This document shows positions 22,946 to 34,270 of a stretch of 64,000 bases of DNA, in pieces. Source of the DNA: Antilocapra americana (Eukaryota; Chordata; Mammalia; Artiodactyla; Antilocapridae); NCBI GenBank assembly GCA_007570785.1, contig ML664161.1, positions 248,001-312,000 of the forward strand. The letters run 5' to 3'. The notes under the pieces are model-generated. The model made no database searches. It was not told the origin of the DNA and saw only the letters and a program-made list of their open reading frames with translations. A program made the translations under genes and the position numbers. Each line of letters starts with the position of its first letter. Position 1 is the stretch's first letter.

Positions 22946-25179
22946 TGAGACGATGAAATACAGTTATAGCCAATGAGACATAATCAGATGGGCTTTTCTG
23001 GAAAACAGCCTACTTTTGTTTTTTTTCTTCTGTTACAGATGACAATCATGACTCATTCTCCCTTCCTGTGTCTTCTTACTTGGTTTGGAGGAAGAGACAT
23101 GTAATCATAAAATCACAAGCATATGATAAAAGATAGTCCCTATGGATGAGTGCAAAAAGTGGAAATAATCTGAATTCCTAGTGACAAATTTAAGCCACCA
23201 TACTTGCTCTGAGTTTCACAATAAACTAAATCCTACTGTCAAATTTTTGTTTGTTTCCAGCTGTCCTATGAAAGTATTGCTGACTAATGTTCCCACTCAT
23301 CCTATTCCTTTCATGCCTCTATCCATATAATAATGTCATCAGCAGATTAAATGATGAAGTATGTATTTCTGGAATATCTACTTTACTATTTCTTCAGATC
23401 ATGATCAGAGCACAGGCAGATAACTAGGTCTGTGATTCTCAAGAGGTTAGAGCATGCAATATCAAGTGGACCTTTTAACACACACATTCTGTAATTTCTT
23501 ATTTTTAATAGAACCCATCAAGACTCCTGTGCAGACAGTCTCATAACACTTTGCAAGAGTTTCATGTTCCTCAACCTCGAGCTAAAAAAATTTTAATTAT
23601 TTTCTATTTATTTTCACGTCATAACCAGGTGATGGGGTGGCAAGTTCAGTGTGTTTTTACAAGATGTATGTGGAATTCAGCATTAATAAGAGTCTTAATA
23701 CTATTTTATTAAACTATTGCCTTTGTTTTTGCTCACCTCAAATGTCATACTTCAAGTGGGAAGAAAACAAACCACTGCATGTCCTTGTTTTGATCTCTCC
23801 TCCATATCAACTTGATGGTCTGTGCCTTTACTCCTCAATTTGCTTTATAAACTCATTACATTCCTACCAAATATTCTCATGGATTTTTCTTGTTACATGA
23901 TTTATATACTCTCTGATTCTCCTCTAATAAGTACTGGTCATATTATATTTTATCTGTTATACATTAATAGCTGATCTCCTTAATGGCATTCAGAAAACTA
24001 GATGAACAGAAACAAGGAATATTAAAATATTTTTTAATATTTTAAAATATTTAAAAGTATTTTTCCAGGAAACCTTTCATTAATTAATTCAAATTGAGGC
24101 TACAGGAGCAATCAAAGACTTTGATCAGACATCTGCCTTAATATAGGTCATGACTGTTATGAAGGCTTGAAGTAATTAAGACTGAGATAGTCTTTCAACT
24201 CATATGGGAAAAAATGGATTTGAGAGAGAGCAACCAGGAAGAACAAGCAAGATGACAGTGAGTTGTTTTTTTTTTTTTTTTTACTAACATAGGGGTGAGG
24301 GGGAATCTCATGATACAGGACATCTGATAACTGGTGTTATTTGGTAGAAAACAATAAGGTTTGACACGGCATAGATACTCTGAAATTAGAAAGCTAGATC
24401 ATAGGCAGCACAGGACTTTCTTTTACAGGATATTCTTTCATATAATATTCATATGGTTCTTATTTCTGAGACTGAGCTTTGCTACAGACCATTAGGTTTT
24501 GAATGTGAGTTGCTGAGATTAGACAGCAGCAAGATAAAATAGCAAACAAAAAATTTAATGGGAAAAATTGAAAGGGTCAGCTTGGTAAATTTGGTTACAT
24601 TTTACTAATTGAAGAAAAGTAAAATCTGTTTCTGAAATGATAAGGAAATGCTCAATAATATTTTTATATATTGTTCATTTTCTGTCTCATTTTTATTATG
24701 GGAGCAATTAAAACTGAAATTGCATTACCAGTATTATTGCCATTACAGTGATATTTCATAGATACTATTTGTGCTCTAGAATTGAGACATTAGAGTAATA
24801 AAAGGGAACAATAGCATTTTATACTTTTGTGTAATAAAGACTTTCCATGCTTCTCTTCAAAGTTTGAGATTATTCTCATTAACAAAATTAAATAAAATGA
24901 TAACCTAGGGAATTCAGTGACTGTTCTTACGCTTTTTCTGGTTTATTTGTACTTAGTGAAAGGTTTATATAAATGCAATTGCACAACTTGGATTGACTTC
25001 CTCTTCTCTTCAAATGCAAGGTAGTTCCATTTGTCATATTCTTGTCATTTTCAGAAAAGTATGACACTAACATCAAAACTGCCCCCACTTGAGGCATTTC
25101 ATGACTGGAGACATGCATTTATATCTTTAGTTTGTAGAAACGTGGATAAAACAGAGAGGTAAATTGGAAGTGACATTCA
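22946..25179. other. Single-copy-looking sequence, no gene recognised
   Basis: About 2.2 kb without a recognisable element apart from an 18-T run near 24265. Frames at 23637-23900 and 24927-25118 have no domain. Confidence 0.45.
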
Positions 25180-25325
25180 GGTAGTTCAAGGGGACTCAGA
25201 CAGGATTTAGTGATGAGATTAGAATGTGTGTCCTGAGACATCAAGTATAATCTCAAACCTACATGAGTTTTGAAGCTGAAACTGAGCTGCTTAATCCACT
25301 ACACTATCCTCCCTAGTGGAACATA
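25180..25325 (-). mobile_element. MIR SINE relic
   Basis: Reverse MIR head pattern: a diverged gattagaatgtgtgtcc block followed by ctgcttaatccactacacta, which matches the tRNA-derived end read in reverse. Confidence 0.5.
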
Positions 25326-25539
25326 AGCAGTGAGATAAATACAATACAGAGCTGTTGGCATAAACTAAGGTAGCAGTACATTTTCTGTCTTTGTGTCTGT
25401 GTGTGTGTGTATGTATGTGTGAATGTCTATATACATTGGTGGTAACCTAAAACACGCCCAAGATAAGCAAGGCACATGTTCAGGTGGCTAAGGAATTTGA
25501 TCCTATTTCATCTCACTCCCACCTTAACCCAAACTAAAA

Positions 25540-25640
25540 TGTGATCTTAAGGGCTAGGACCTTTATTTGTATTTATGGCAATCACTTCCGTGACTTACAC
25601 AGAATATTAGTAAATGTTTGTTGAATGGTTAATGTTTTTT
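25540..25640 (+). mobile_element. L2 3'-end relic
   Basis: The pattern aagggctaggacctttattt ... tagtaaatgtttgttgaatg (near 25547-25626) matches the conserved 3' end of L2. Confidence 0.6.
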
Positions 25641-26187
25641 TTTCTGCTTTTTTATATAGGCAAATTATTTACAAGAAGATAAATATCTAACATACTAAAA
25701 AAGACACAGGAATGATGCCATGTCATGTAAACAAATTACACATTTGTTTGACCATAAATTTCTAACCATATTTGATTATATTTAAAATTTTGTACATCAA
25801 AATGAAGAAACATTATTCATTTCACACACAAAATTTAATTTGTAGACAATTTTACTCTAAAAGATAAGGATCAAAAGCATGCATTTCAAAATTGCAGATT
25901 TTATTGAAAAAGCTACATGGTCAGTTATTTTCAAGAAAAATTATTTCGCTCGTGAGAAATTGGATTTTTTTCATTGGTAAATTTTCACTACTTATGGATT
26001 AAAAATGATCATTCTAGCAGCTCCATTTTAAAAAGTTTTCTCTCTACTTCTCAGTTCATTCTAGACTCATACCCCTAGTGTGGTTAAAATACAATTCTGC
26101 TTTAAATATTAACCTCAAATACATACTATTAGATATTTTCTTTTTTCTTTCCCTTTGTAATTAATTTGTAAATAATAAATTTAGCAT
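25641..26187. other. Unassigned AT-rich sequence
   Basis: No gene or repeat recognised. Confidence 0.4.
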
Positions 26188-26193
26188 CATATA

Positions 26194-26233
<40 letters not shown>
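26188..26233. repeat. (TG)n(TA)n compound microsatellite
   Basis: A TG run (to about 26216) followed by a TA run; 46 bases of strict purine-pyrimidine alternation. Confidence 0.95.
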
Positions 26234-28780
26234 AATAAAGATTTCAACTATGGTATTATCTTCAATAAATTAATTCAATTTGGAATCAATACATAGAGAA
26301 AACACAGACTATGAGAAGGAAATTTAACTGTATTAAGTCACGTTATATTCAATGTGCTCACTTAGGCATGCATATCTTTTAATTTAAGGGCCTTTGTATT
26401 CCAAAATTCACAAACTTAGAGAATTTATTTGAATTTGTTATTTTTGTTTCTTCTAAAATTCTAGAAATGACATGGCTAGAAGAACTACTTTATGACTGAA
26501 GCATGACACTGTTGATTCAATCATGGTACCATGATTTAAATTAAAATCACTTTATCACTTATTTCAGAATAACTACTGTGATGTCTGACTTATGCTACTT
26601 TTTCTCAGTAAATCACTTCAAAGACACTATCTACTTTCACTATCTACTATCACTTCTATCTACTAAATGGTCATGTCTAAAAAGTTATTTCTAAGAGTAC
26701 AATATCCTTCATCTGTCCTCAGAGTGTCACAACCATTAATTTTAAGATTGGTTACTAGCGTACCAGTTATGCCCATTATTTTTCACATCTACTTTTCATC
26801 CTTGGAATACCCTAGCGCATAGCCATTAAGGTCAAAATTCCTTTTCTACAGTACAGTATAGAGTAGTTTTTAAATAAAAAAAAAACACTTCTGCCATTTG
26901 AAAAACCAGAATTGAAATTATTAAAAATAAACACTTGAATTCAAAATCACTTTAAGAAAATTGAATATTTTATATTCTCCCTTCTCCCCTTGGCTTCTCT
27001 CTTTCCCTCTGGCCCCTCTTGACATTTTTTCTAATCATTTTACATATGATAATAGTAGCATGTGAAATCATGTTATGAAACAAATTTCATGTACTAAGCA
27101 ATGAATCTGAATGAAGAAGATAACTGGAAATTTATGAAGGAGGCATTTTTATATGATAATTCATCAAGTGTTATAAGGACCATAATTAACATATAATGAC
27201 AGAAGGGTCAGCTTTTTAATATACTCTATTAGTCATACAGGAAATATTACTTTGGCAAATACGCTAATATGAAGTGATTTTAAGTAAAAATATTTTTCTG
27301 AGGGGGATGAAGCTTCAACCTTGTCTGTTTCAATCTATCTTAATTATGTTGCAAGAGTTTAACAGCTCATGCTTTTGCCAGTATATGACTCTTGGAAAGT
27401 TCTGTGTCATAGTTCTTACTTTACATATGTCATACACATATGAAAGACATGGTTTGTTTCATCATTAAATATTTGGTTAGAAGAGCAATCAAACTAAATG
27501 AAATGACATTGCTTACAGAAAATAGCTTTGTAAAGAAGTAACCAAATACAAAAGTTTATTACTGAGTGATAAAAAGTTAGTAGATGTAAACAGTATACTT
27601 TGAGACAACTAGACCTTCCACTCTTGGACTTCTGTATTATTAATATTTCCCATCAGTTAGGTTTTTGCCTCTAAATACTCTTCTCTTCTGCATTTATTAT
27701 TTTTAAATTTCTCCAGGAGAATATCTCTACATCATTTTGTATACATATTACCTGAATCTATAAGTCTTCAAGTGCAGTGGGAGAAATAAAAATGAAACAA
27801 GTAGTAATAAGAAATCAACTTAAACATGCTAACAATTATTTCAAATGTTATATGGCATCAGAATCCACAAAATATACAAAAGATACTGTCAAGGACCAAA
27901 TTAATAATATAGAGGGACAGGATTCAGAAAATCACATAGAGTAAAATAGAAAAATTTATTTTCTGGAAAGTTTTATTTTCGGAAGAAAGTTTGTTTTCTG
28001 GAGCAAAGCTTTGAAAATATGCTCTTCATTTATATCCTAAATGTTACATTCACTTCAAACTTCTTATTATTTTGTGTCTTCAAAATTTATATAGGTATTT
28101 TCCCAATTTTAATTACTTAATTCTAGAAAGAAGTATGATTGCTATTTTCTTTAAAAGTATGCAAGTAATTTACTTTGAAGTCTGTTTCTAGTATAGTTGA
28201 ATATGATTATCAAAACCCAGAGACGATGATTCAGATATTATATCTGTCATGTACCATACTTTGGAGTTAGGAGGTAGATCTAGTCCTATGGAGAGGAAAA
28301 ATTCACCTTTGTCCTGATTCTATTTCCTTTTCTCAAAAGTGAGATTTCTTTATTGTCTCTTTTGCTATGCCTGTTATCTAAGTTCATGGTAATCTTCTAC
28401 TCAGCCTCTTTCTTTGAGCTCCTGAACCATTTATTGTCCATGAAATTATAGTTTATTTTCTGTTCTTCTTTTATGTAAGTTTTGCTTTTAAATAAATGTG
28501 CATTTCAAGAAACTGAAAAAGATATAAAATAAAATGTTACTTTTTACTCATTAGGGAGAATTATTTCCCCAGGTTCTGTGTGGAACTTCATGTTTAGATA
28601 AACTATGATGTAGATGCCTATATAATATAAATCCTGTGATTTTTTTTTTAACCTTAGTACTAATATTATTGATATTCAAACTGACTACAGTTTCATCAAG
28701 AACTGACTCTTTTTTTATTGTCAAAATCAATTTGGTATCTGAAAAAATATATTTTTAAGTTACTATGCATTTCGTGACTA
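26234..28780. other. Single-copy-looking sequence, no gene recognised
   Basis: About 2.5 kb of AT-rich DNA with no element I can name. The frame at 27274-27468 shows nothing recognisable. Confidence 0.45.
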
Positions 28781-28832
28781 TTAGTAATTTCTTTTTTTTA
28801 ATTAATTTATTTATTTTTCCTTAGTAATTTCT
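28781..28832 (-). mobile_element. Tail-only retro-insertion with TSD
   Basis: The 12-bp repeat ttagtaatttct (28781-28792 and 28821-28832) brackets 28 bases that on the minus strand are just an A-rich tail with AAT units (28793-28820). No LINE or SINE body is present. Confidence 0.75.
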
Positions 28833-29267
28833 GAAACTGGGTTTTATAAAAAGGCATAGGTTTAAAAATCCCCACATTTAAAACTTTGTATTTGAGTTCA
28901 ATTTTTTAAATCAAGTACACATTTTTAATAGTTGTATTGCTAAACAGATAAATAAAAAAATACTTCGGCTTCCCTCTATAACTCTTTAAATTTGTTCATA
29001 TAAAAAAATAATTGCTCTAAACTGGCAATGGTACTGCTGCATATCATATAGCAGAGTTAAAAGGACAAGAGTTTTGGAAACAAATTATTTCACAGATAAT
29101 GAGATACGAAAGCTTGTTTGCTGTCATTGTTCTTACTGGGCATGTAGAGTAATTTTACTATGGCCAGAATATGAATGAAACATATATTAAACAAAAAGAA
29201 GTCAAAATTTACCATTTTACTCTTATATAATTTAAATATTTTTCTTTCGCAGTTCAGTGATTTACAT
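28833..29267. other. Unassigned sequence
   Basis: No gene or repeat recognised before the young L1. Confidence 0.4.
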
Positions 29268-30182
29268 AACATTTTTTTTTTTAATTTTCTTACTTTATTG
29301 TGTTGCCTTTGCCATACAATGACATGAAACTGCCATGGGTTCACATATGCTCCCCCTCTAGAACCCCCCTCCCTCCTCCCTCCCGATTCTCTCCCCCTGG
29401 GTCATCTCGGTGCACCAGCCCGAAGCATCAACCCTGGGCTGGCGATTGATTTCACATATGATAATTAACATGTTTCAATGCCATTCTCCCATATCATCCC
29501 ACCCTTGCCCTCTTCCCCAGAGTCCACGAGTCTGTTCTATACATCTGCGTTTCTTTTGCTGTCTCGCATGCAGGGTTCTCGTTACCATCTTTCTAAATTC
29601 CATATATACGCGTTAGTATACTGTATTGTTGTTTTTCCTTCTGGCTTACTTCACTCTGGATAATAGGCTCCAGTTCCGTCCACCTGAGTAGAACTGATTC
29701 AAATGAATTTTTTTTTAATGCTGAGTAATATTCCATTGTGTATATGTACCACTGCTTTCTTATCCATTCGTCAGTTGATGGGCATCTAGGTTGCTTCCAT
29801 GTCCTGGCTATTGTGAACAATGTGGCAATGAACAATGGGGTACATGTGTCTCTTTCAATTCTGCTTTCCTCGGTGTGTATGCCCAGCAGTGGGATTGCTG
29901 GGTCATACGGCAGTTCTATTTTCAGTTTTTTAAGGAACCTCCACACTGTTTTCCATAGTGGCTGTACTAGTTTGCATTCCCACCAACAGTGTAAGAGGGT
30001 TTCCTTTTCTCCACATCCTCTCCAGCATTTATTGCTTGTAGATTTTGGGATGGCAGCCATTCTGACTGGTGTAAAGTGGTACCTCATTGTGGTTTTGATT
30101 TGCATTTCTCTGATAATGAGTGATGTTGAGCATCTTTTCATGTGCTTGTTATCCATTTTTATGTATTCTTTGGAGTAATGTC
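29268..30182 (-). mobile_element. Young L1 3' end, 5'-truncated
   Basis: A poly(T) at 29269-29282 is the tail; then the L1 3' end (ttgccatacaatgacatgaa near 29309), the C-rich 3' UTR segment, and ORF2 C-terminus up to about 30182. Tail and 3' end are adjacent, so there is no transduction here. No convincing target duplication. An AT-only tract follows. Confidence 0.9.
29593..30182 (-). pseudogene. L1 ORF2 C-terminal remnant
   Basis: About 195 codons of open ORF2p C-terminus. The motif C-X3-C-X7-H-X4-C is present (C54, C58, H66, C71 of the 197-residue frame), ending in RIYGI. The upstream catalytic domains are missing. Close to the copy at 14805-15720, differing at scattered residues. Confidence 0.85.
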
Positions 30183-30186
30183 TCAT

Positions 30187-30252
30187 TTGATATATTTAAT
30201 ATATAATATATATATATATATATATATACTTTAATATATAATATATTAGACT
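30187..30252. repeat. AT-only tract
   Basis: TA-rich run with near-mirror flanks (taatatataata on both sides of the TA core). Confidence 0.85.
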
Positions 30253-30719
30253 TGTTTTATAACTCCCAAGAACAGAGTATATACAGAGCCTTAAATGTGT
30301 CCTCACACATTACTTAACAACTTCAAATAGCAATATGTAGTGACTATACAGAGAAATCAGATGACACTTCATGATCAATATAACCAATAATGGACAAACA
30401 GGTATATGTGTCTGCAAATGTGATACTCTGAAAAGGAATAATCAATTTTACATTATTGTAGTCAAAAATGCATAGCCTATACCATATAATGAGGAAGAAA
30501 GAAAACAACCAACTTCAAACTGAAACAATTGCTATGGCAAATGCTAAGAAAACTGCTGGAACACTGAGGAAAGTTTCCAGATGAGGGGAAACTAAACAGC
30601 AAGTAGAAACAAGTTTTGTTGCTGTTTTGTTTTTTTTCTCCCCCACTTGACTGAATCTGTTTTATGAAAAGCAAATAAACACAATCCTTCATAGAATATT
30701 CTTGTGAAATATGAAGAAT
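30253..30719. other. Unassigned sequence
   Basis: No gene or element recognised. The frame at 30477-30692 (minus) lacks any domain. Confidence 0.4.
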
Positions 30720-31158
30720 TTCAATATATACTGTAGGTTAAATTGTTACCTAAATGTTAAATTTTCTAAGCATGATAAATATAAAAAGTGAAAGTGTTAG
30801 TCTCTCAGTCCTGTCCAACTCTTTGAGACCCCATCTGTAGACAACAAGGCTCCTCTGTCCATGGAATTCTTCAGGCAAAAATACTAGAGTGGGTAGTCAA
30901 TCCTTTCTCCAGGGGGTCTTCCAGACCCAGGGATCAAACCCAAGGTCTCCCATATTGCAAGCAGACTCTTTACAGTCTGAACCACCTAGCACTTAAATGA
31001 AATGCTTTGTTATAAGGAAATGTGCTAAATAAAGGACTTAGTAGTAAGGAAGAATGTTGTAACTTTTTGAATCTGGGAAAGTGTATATGAAATTATTTAT
31101 ATTTTTTAACTTTTCTGAAAGTTGAAAATTATTTCAAAATAAATGTTAAAAGATATAA
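30720..31158 (+). mobile_element. Old L1 3' UTR, sense, split by Bov-tA
   Basis: The 3' block aacttttctgaaagttgaaa followed by attatttcaaaataaatgtt (31108-31149) is the conserved end of old mammalian L1s. The part left of the SINE (gttaaattttctaagcatga) is compatible with the same 3' UTR. Confidence 0.65.
30788..30993 (-). mobile_element. Bov-tA SINE
   Basis: Antisense Bov-tA with B-box-like ggatcaaacc near 30941, inserted in the old L1 3' UTR. Confidence 0.9.
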
Positions 31159-31449
31159 ATAAATCCAAATGAAATGCATGTGAAGAATCCAAAAATTTGT
31201 AGCAACTGAGTTATAGACATTTCAGGTTAGATTATTTATTTTCTCTTTAAAAGTATGTGCATTTTCTGAATTTTAAGGAGAGATATGGCAGAATTGATTT
31301 ACATGAGATTTAGGCAGAACTATCTAGTTTGATAAGTTTATACCTAAAATCTTTCATGTATCAGTAAGGTTATCATAAAATTAAAAGGTGTAACAAAAAT
31401 GAAGCATACTATAATACAGAATAAATGTCCTCAAAACAGGGGAAAAAAT
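31159..31449. other. Unassigned AT-rich sequence
   Basis: Possibly more old L1, but no block is clear enough to claim. Confidence 0.35.
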
Positions 31450-32660
31450 AAAAACAGATCCCTAAGTGATTCAGATATAGTTGTTATTAACCATAGACTT
31501 TAAAAATAATTATGATTATTAATTTATTGACAATTATTCAGAAAACACAAAATGAACTAAATACTGAAGAATTATAAAATTTAAGAAAATTACGAGTTTA
31601 AAATATATGAAACTAAGAAATTATTGATTGTGTTTAGACAGAATACTGAAGGACTGTAAAATATAAAATTATGAGGGAAAACTGAAGAGATAAACATAAA
31701 AAAACAGGAAAAATGAAGATGTAAGCATAAGAGAGCTATGGAATGCAGACAAAATATCTAACTCTAAATGAAAGACCAGAAAGGACAGTGAGAAGCAGTA
31801 TTCAGATAGTATCTCATAATTTTCTGAAACTGAGGAAAGACTTTAACTCATAAAATCAAGAAGCTAGGACATGCTCCATAAAGGAAAAGTACAAACAGAA
31901 CCACATGTGGTTTACCACAGTGAAACTGCCTAAAACCAGAAGTAAAAATAAAATCCTTAAAGCAGCAAGAGAAAAAAAGACAGTATTTTCATAAAACATT
32001 AAGTTTGTTCAGCAGAAGCTATACATGTGAAGAGTCAAAGGAAAGATATTTTAAATGCTGAAAGAAAACTATAGTAACCTTGAACTATCAGAGGAGAAGG
32101 CAATGGCACCCCACTCCAGTACTCTTGCCTGGAAAATCCCATGGATGGAGGAGCCTGGTGGGCTGCAGTCCATGGGGTCGTTGAGAGTCGGACACAACTG
32201 AGCGGCTTCACTTTCACTTTTCACTTTCCTGCACTGGAGAAGGAAATGGCAACCCACTCTAGTGTTCTTGCCTGGAGAATCCCAGGGAAAGGGGAACCTG
32301 GTGGGCTGCCGTCTATGGGGTTGCACAGAGTTGGACACGACTGAAGCGACTTAGCAGCAACAGCAGCAGCAGAACTATCAGAATTACATACTTTTGAAGA
32401 TGAAGGTAGATTGTATAAATTTTTTTATGAACAATGTTGAAACACTAAAAGCTTGAAAATAATATTTCCCTCTAAAAAAGCTTCAGAAATAGAGAGCAAT
32501 GAAACCAAAGAAAGGTAGAAGGAAAGAATAAAGCAGGAAAAAATTAAAGTTTAAACAAAAACTTTTAAAAGTTGGTTCTTTGAAAAGATTACTAAAATGA
32601 TGAACATCTTTAAAGATGAATCAAAAAAATAGTAGATAAAAATCAATTATTAAACTACAG
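31450..32660 (+). mobile_element. Old L1 5'-ward/ORF2 fragments, sense
   Basis: Around 31800-31990 the blocks ataattttctgaaactgagg, cacagtgaaactgcctaaaa and aagcagcaagagaaaaaaag follow a known old-L1 internal order. Near 32570-32640 a VGSLKRL-/WFFEK-like ORF2 block follows. A BOV-A2 at 32093-32371 splits it. No open frame remains. Confidence 0.6.
32093..32371 (+). mobile_element. BOV-A2 SINE (complete dimer)
   Basis: Both sense monomers and the AGC-rich tail are complete. The 11-bp target duplication gaactatcaga is perfect (32082-32092 and 32372-32382). Little diverged, so probably one of the younger SINEs here. Confidence 0.96.
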
Positions 32661-32749
32661 TAGCTTCTTAGCAATTGTGCTATTAGCACAATTTAGTTCA
32701 GAAGAAAAATGAAACAGAAATAGTCTAGAAACAGACCTGTACATTAGCT

Positions 32750-32885
32750 TAAATAGTCAACGTACGTCTGAGACATAGACACAGAAAACAGATTTATGGT
32801 TAACAAAGGGCAAAGGGCAAAGGAAGGAATGGATAAATTAGTAGTTTATTAGATTTTTCTAAAACTGGAATATAAATACCACTTT
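32750..32885 (+). mobile_element. Old L1 3' UTR fragment, sense
   Basis: The blocks acagaaaacagatttatggt and aatggataaattagtagttt match the artiodactyl L1 3' UTR pattern. Confidence 0.5.
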
Positions 32886-33478
32886 TCCCCATTGTTAATC
32901 ATCTAACTTACTGTAAAGCATGATGGTAAAAGACTGATTTAAGTGTACTGGCAATTTGCTTTTCTATGGCAGTTATTTTGATGTGAAATCTATGTAAGAT
33001 CCCATTTGATGTCCTCTGTTATCATCAAATTTGCCTTAAAAGTCCCAGAGACAATCATCATGTTATTTACCAATATATTTTTACAATCATTTTTTTTCTG
33101 ATTCTGGAGGAAATTTGTTGTTCAGAGACTCAGTCATGTTTGACTATTTGCAACCCCATGGACTGCAGCACACCAGGCTTCCCTGTCCATCACCATCTCT
33201 TGGAGGTTGCTCAAACACATGTCCATTGAGTCGGTGATGCCATCCAACCATCTCATCCTCTGTCTTCCCCTTTTTCTCCTGTCTTCAATCTTTCCCAGAC
33301 CTTTCCCAGCATCAGGTGTTTTCAATGAATCAGTTCCTTGCATTAGATCGCCAAAGTATTGGAGCTTCAGCATCAGCCCTTTCAATGAATATTTAGTGTT
33401 GACTTCATTTACAATTGACTGGTTTGATCTCCTTGCAGTCCAAGGGACTTTCTTTTTTTTTTCCTTTTTTTTTCTATT

Positions 33479-33491
33479 TTTATTCTTTATT
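33479..33491 (-). terminator. Two poly(A) signals ending the transduced transcript
   Basis: AATAAA on the minus strand at 33486-33491 and 33479-33484, a few bases before the terminal A-rich tail. Confidence 0.8.
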
Positions 33492-34014
33492 AGATGAAGA
33501 ATGCCAACCTTCTGATTTTTTTAATCTAGTACATTTTATTTGGAGCAAATCTACTTAACAATTTATGCCCTGGGATTAAGCTATGATATTAGACATTATA
33601 GATAGATTTTTGAAAAGTACCATTTTAATATACTATCATTGTAGTTGTTGAGTGTTTAAAATACATTTTATACATTTGTTTATATTTCCCCCAAGAAGCC
33701 CATGATTGGATCTATTGTGTTTTGAGATGGGAGATCATTGGAAAAAGTTTTGATTTTCAGAGATTAGGGAACTGTTTTGACTCCACTATAAAGTGTCTAT
33801 TTGATTGCTGTCCTTCAAAATAGATACCAATGATAAATGGATCCATTTCATAGGGATATACTTTGGGTTATTCTTTAGGAGTAGGAATAGTTTGCAATGA
33901 ATCTCCATCATTTCTGTCTTCATTGTGACTATCACATCTAATATATACATGATACTTTATAGCCTCAAAATGTAAGTCATCTCAGTTGATTCTAACACCA
34001 AACAATAGGAGTGA
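33492..34014 (-). other. 3' UTR-like transduced sequence
   Basis: About 520 bp of AT-rich non-coding sequence between the TGA at 34015-34017 and the AATAAA signals. Length, composition and the closing signal fit a host gene 3' UTR. No L1, BovB or SINE blocks are seen in it. Confidence 0.55.
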
Positions 34015-34270
34015 TCACCTGCCTCCTAAAGAGGAAGAGCCCAGTGGTTGTCTCCCGATTCTTGGTATAGGTGGCTTCCGACCACTCAGGGTAGCAGATA
34101 GTGTCTGCTCCTGAGACGGCTGGTTTTCTGAAGTCCAGCGATCCTGGCTGGCCTGTGTTGGCTCAACAGTTTTATCTGTATTTGCTTCCTTTGTTTTTTT
34201 TTTCCCCCAAAAGTCAGCTTGTCTTTTATTGTCATGCAGAAAAAAATAAATTGCTCTCAGTAGGAATTTA
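34015..34270 (-). pseudogene. Captured terminal-exon-like coding fragment, gene unidentified
   Basis: Within the transduced segment the minus strand has an open frame from after a TAA near 34288 to a TGA at 34015-34017. Its last ~60 codons (34193 to 34015) are markedly more GC-rich than the surroundings and look protein-like: polar, basic, ending in GRKPPIPRIGRQPLGSSS and a few more residues. A pyrimidine-rich stretch (34239-34253) followed by AAG at about 34226 could be a splice acceptor; it is weak. I do not recognise the protein. It lacks a start and promoter here, so it is a relic, or chance ORF. Confidence 0.55.

Noticed and set aside
24262..24281. Tail-only insertion at a long T run (also near 44885 and 62005)
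   Set aside because: No flanking duplication was found; these are plain homopolymer runs.
29268..30182. A further 3' transduction at the young L1
   Set aside because: The poly(T) tail joins directly to the L1 3' end, and no target duplication is visible beyond it.
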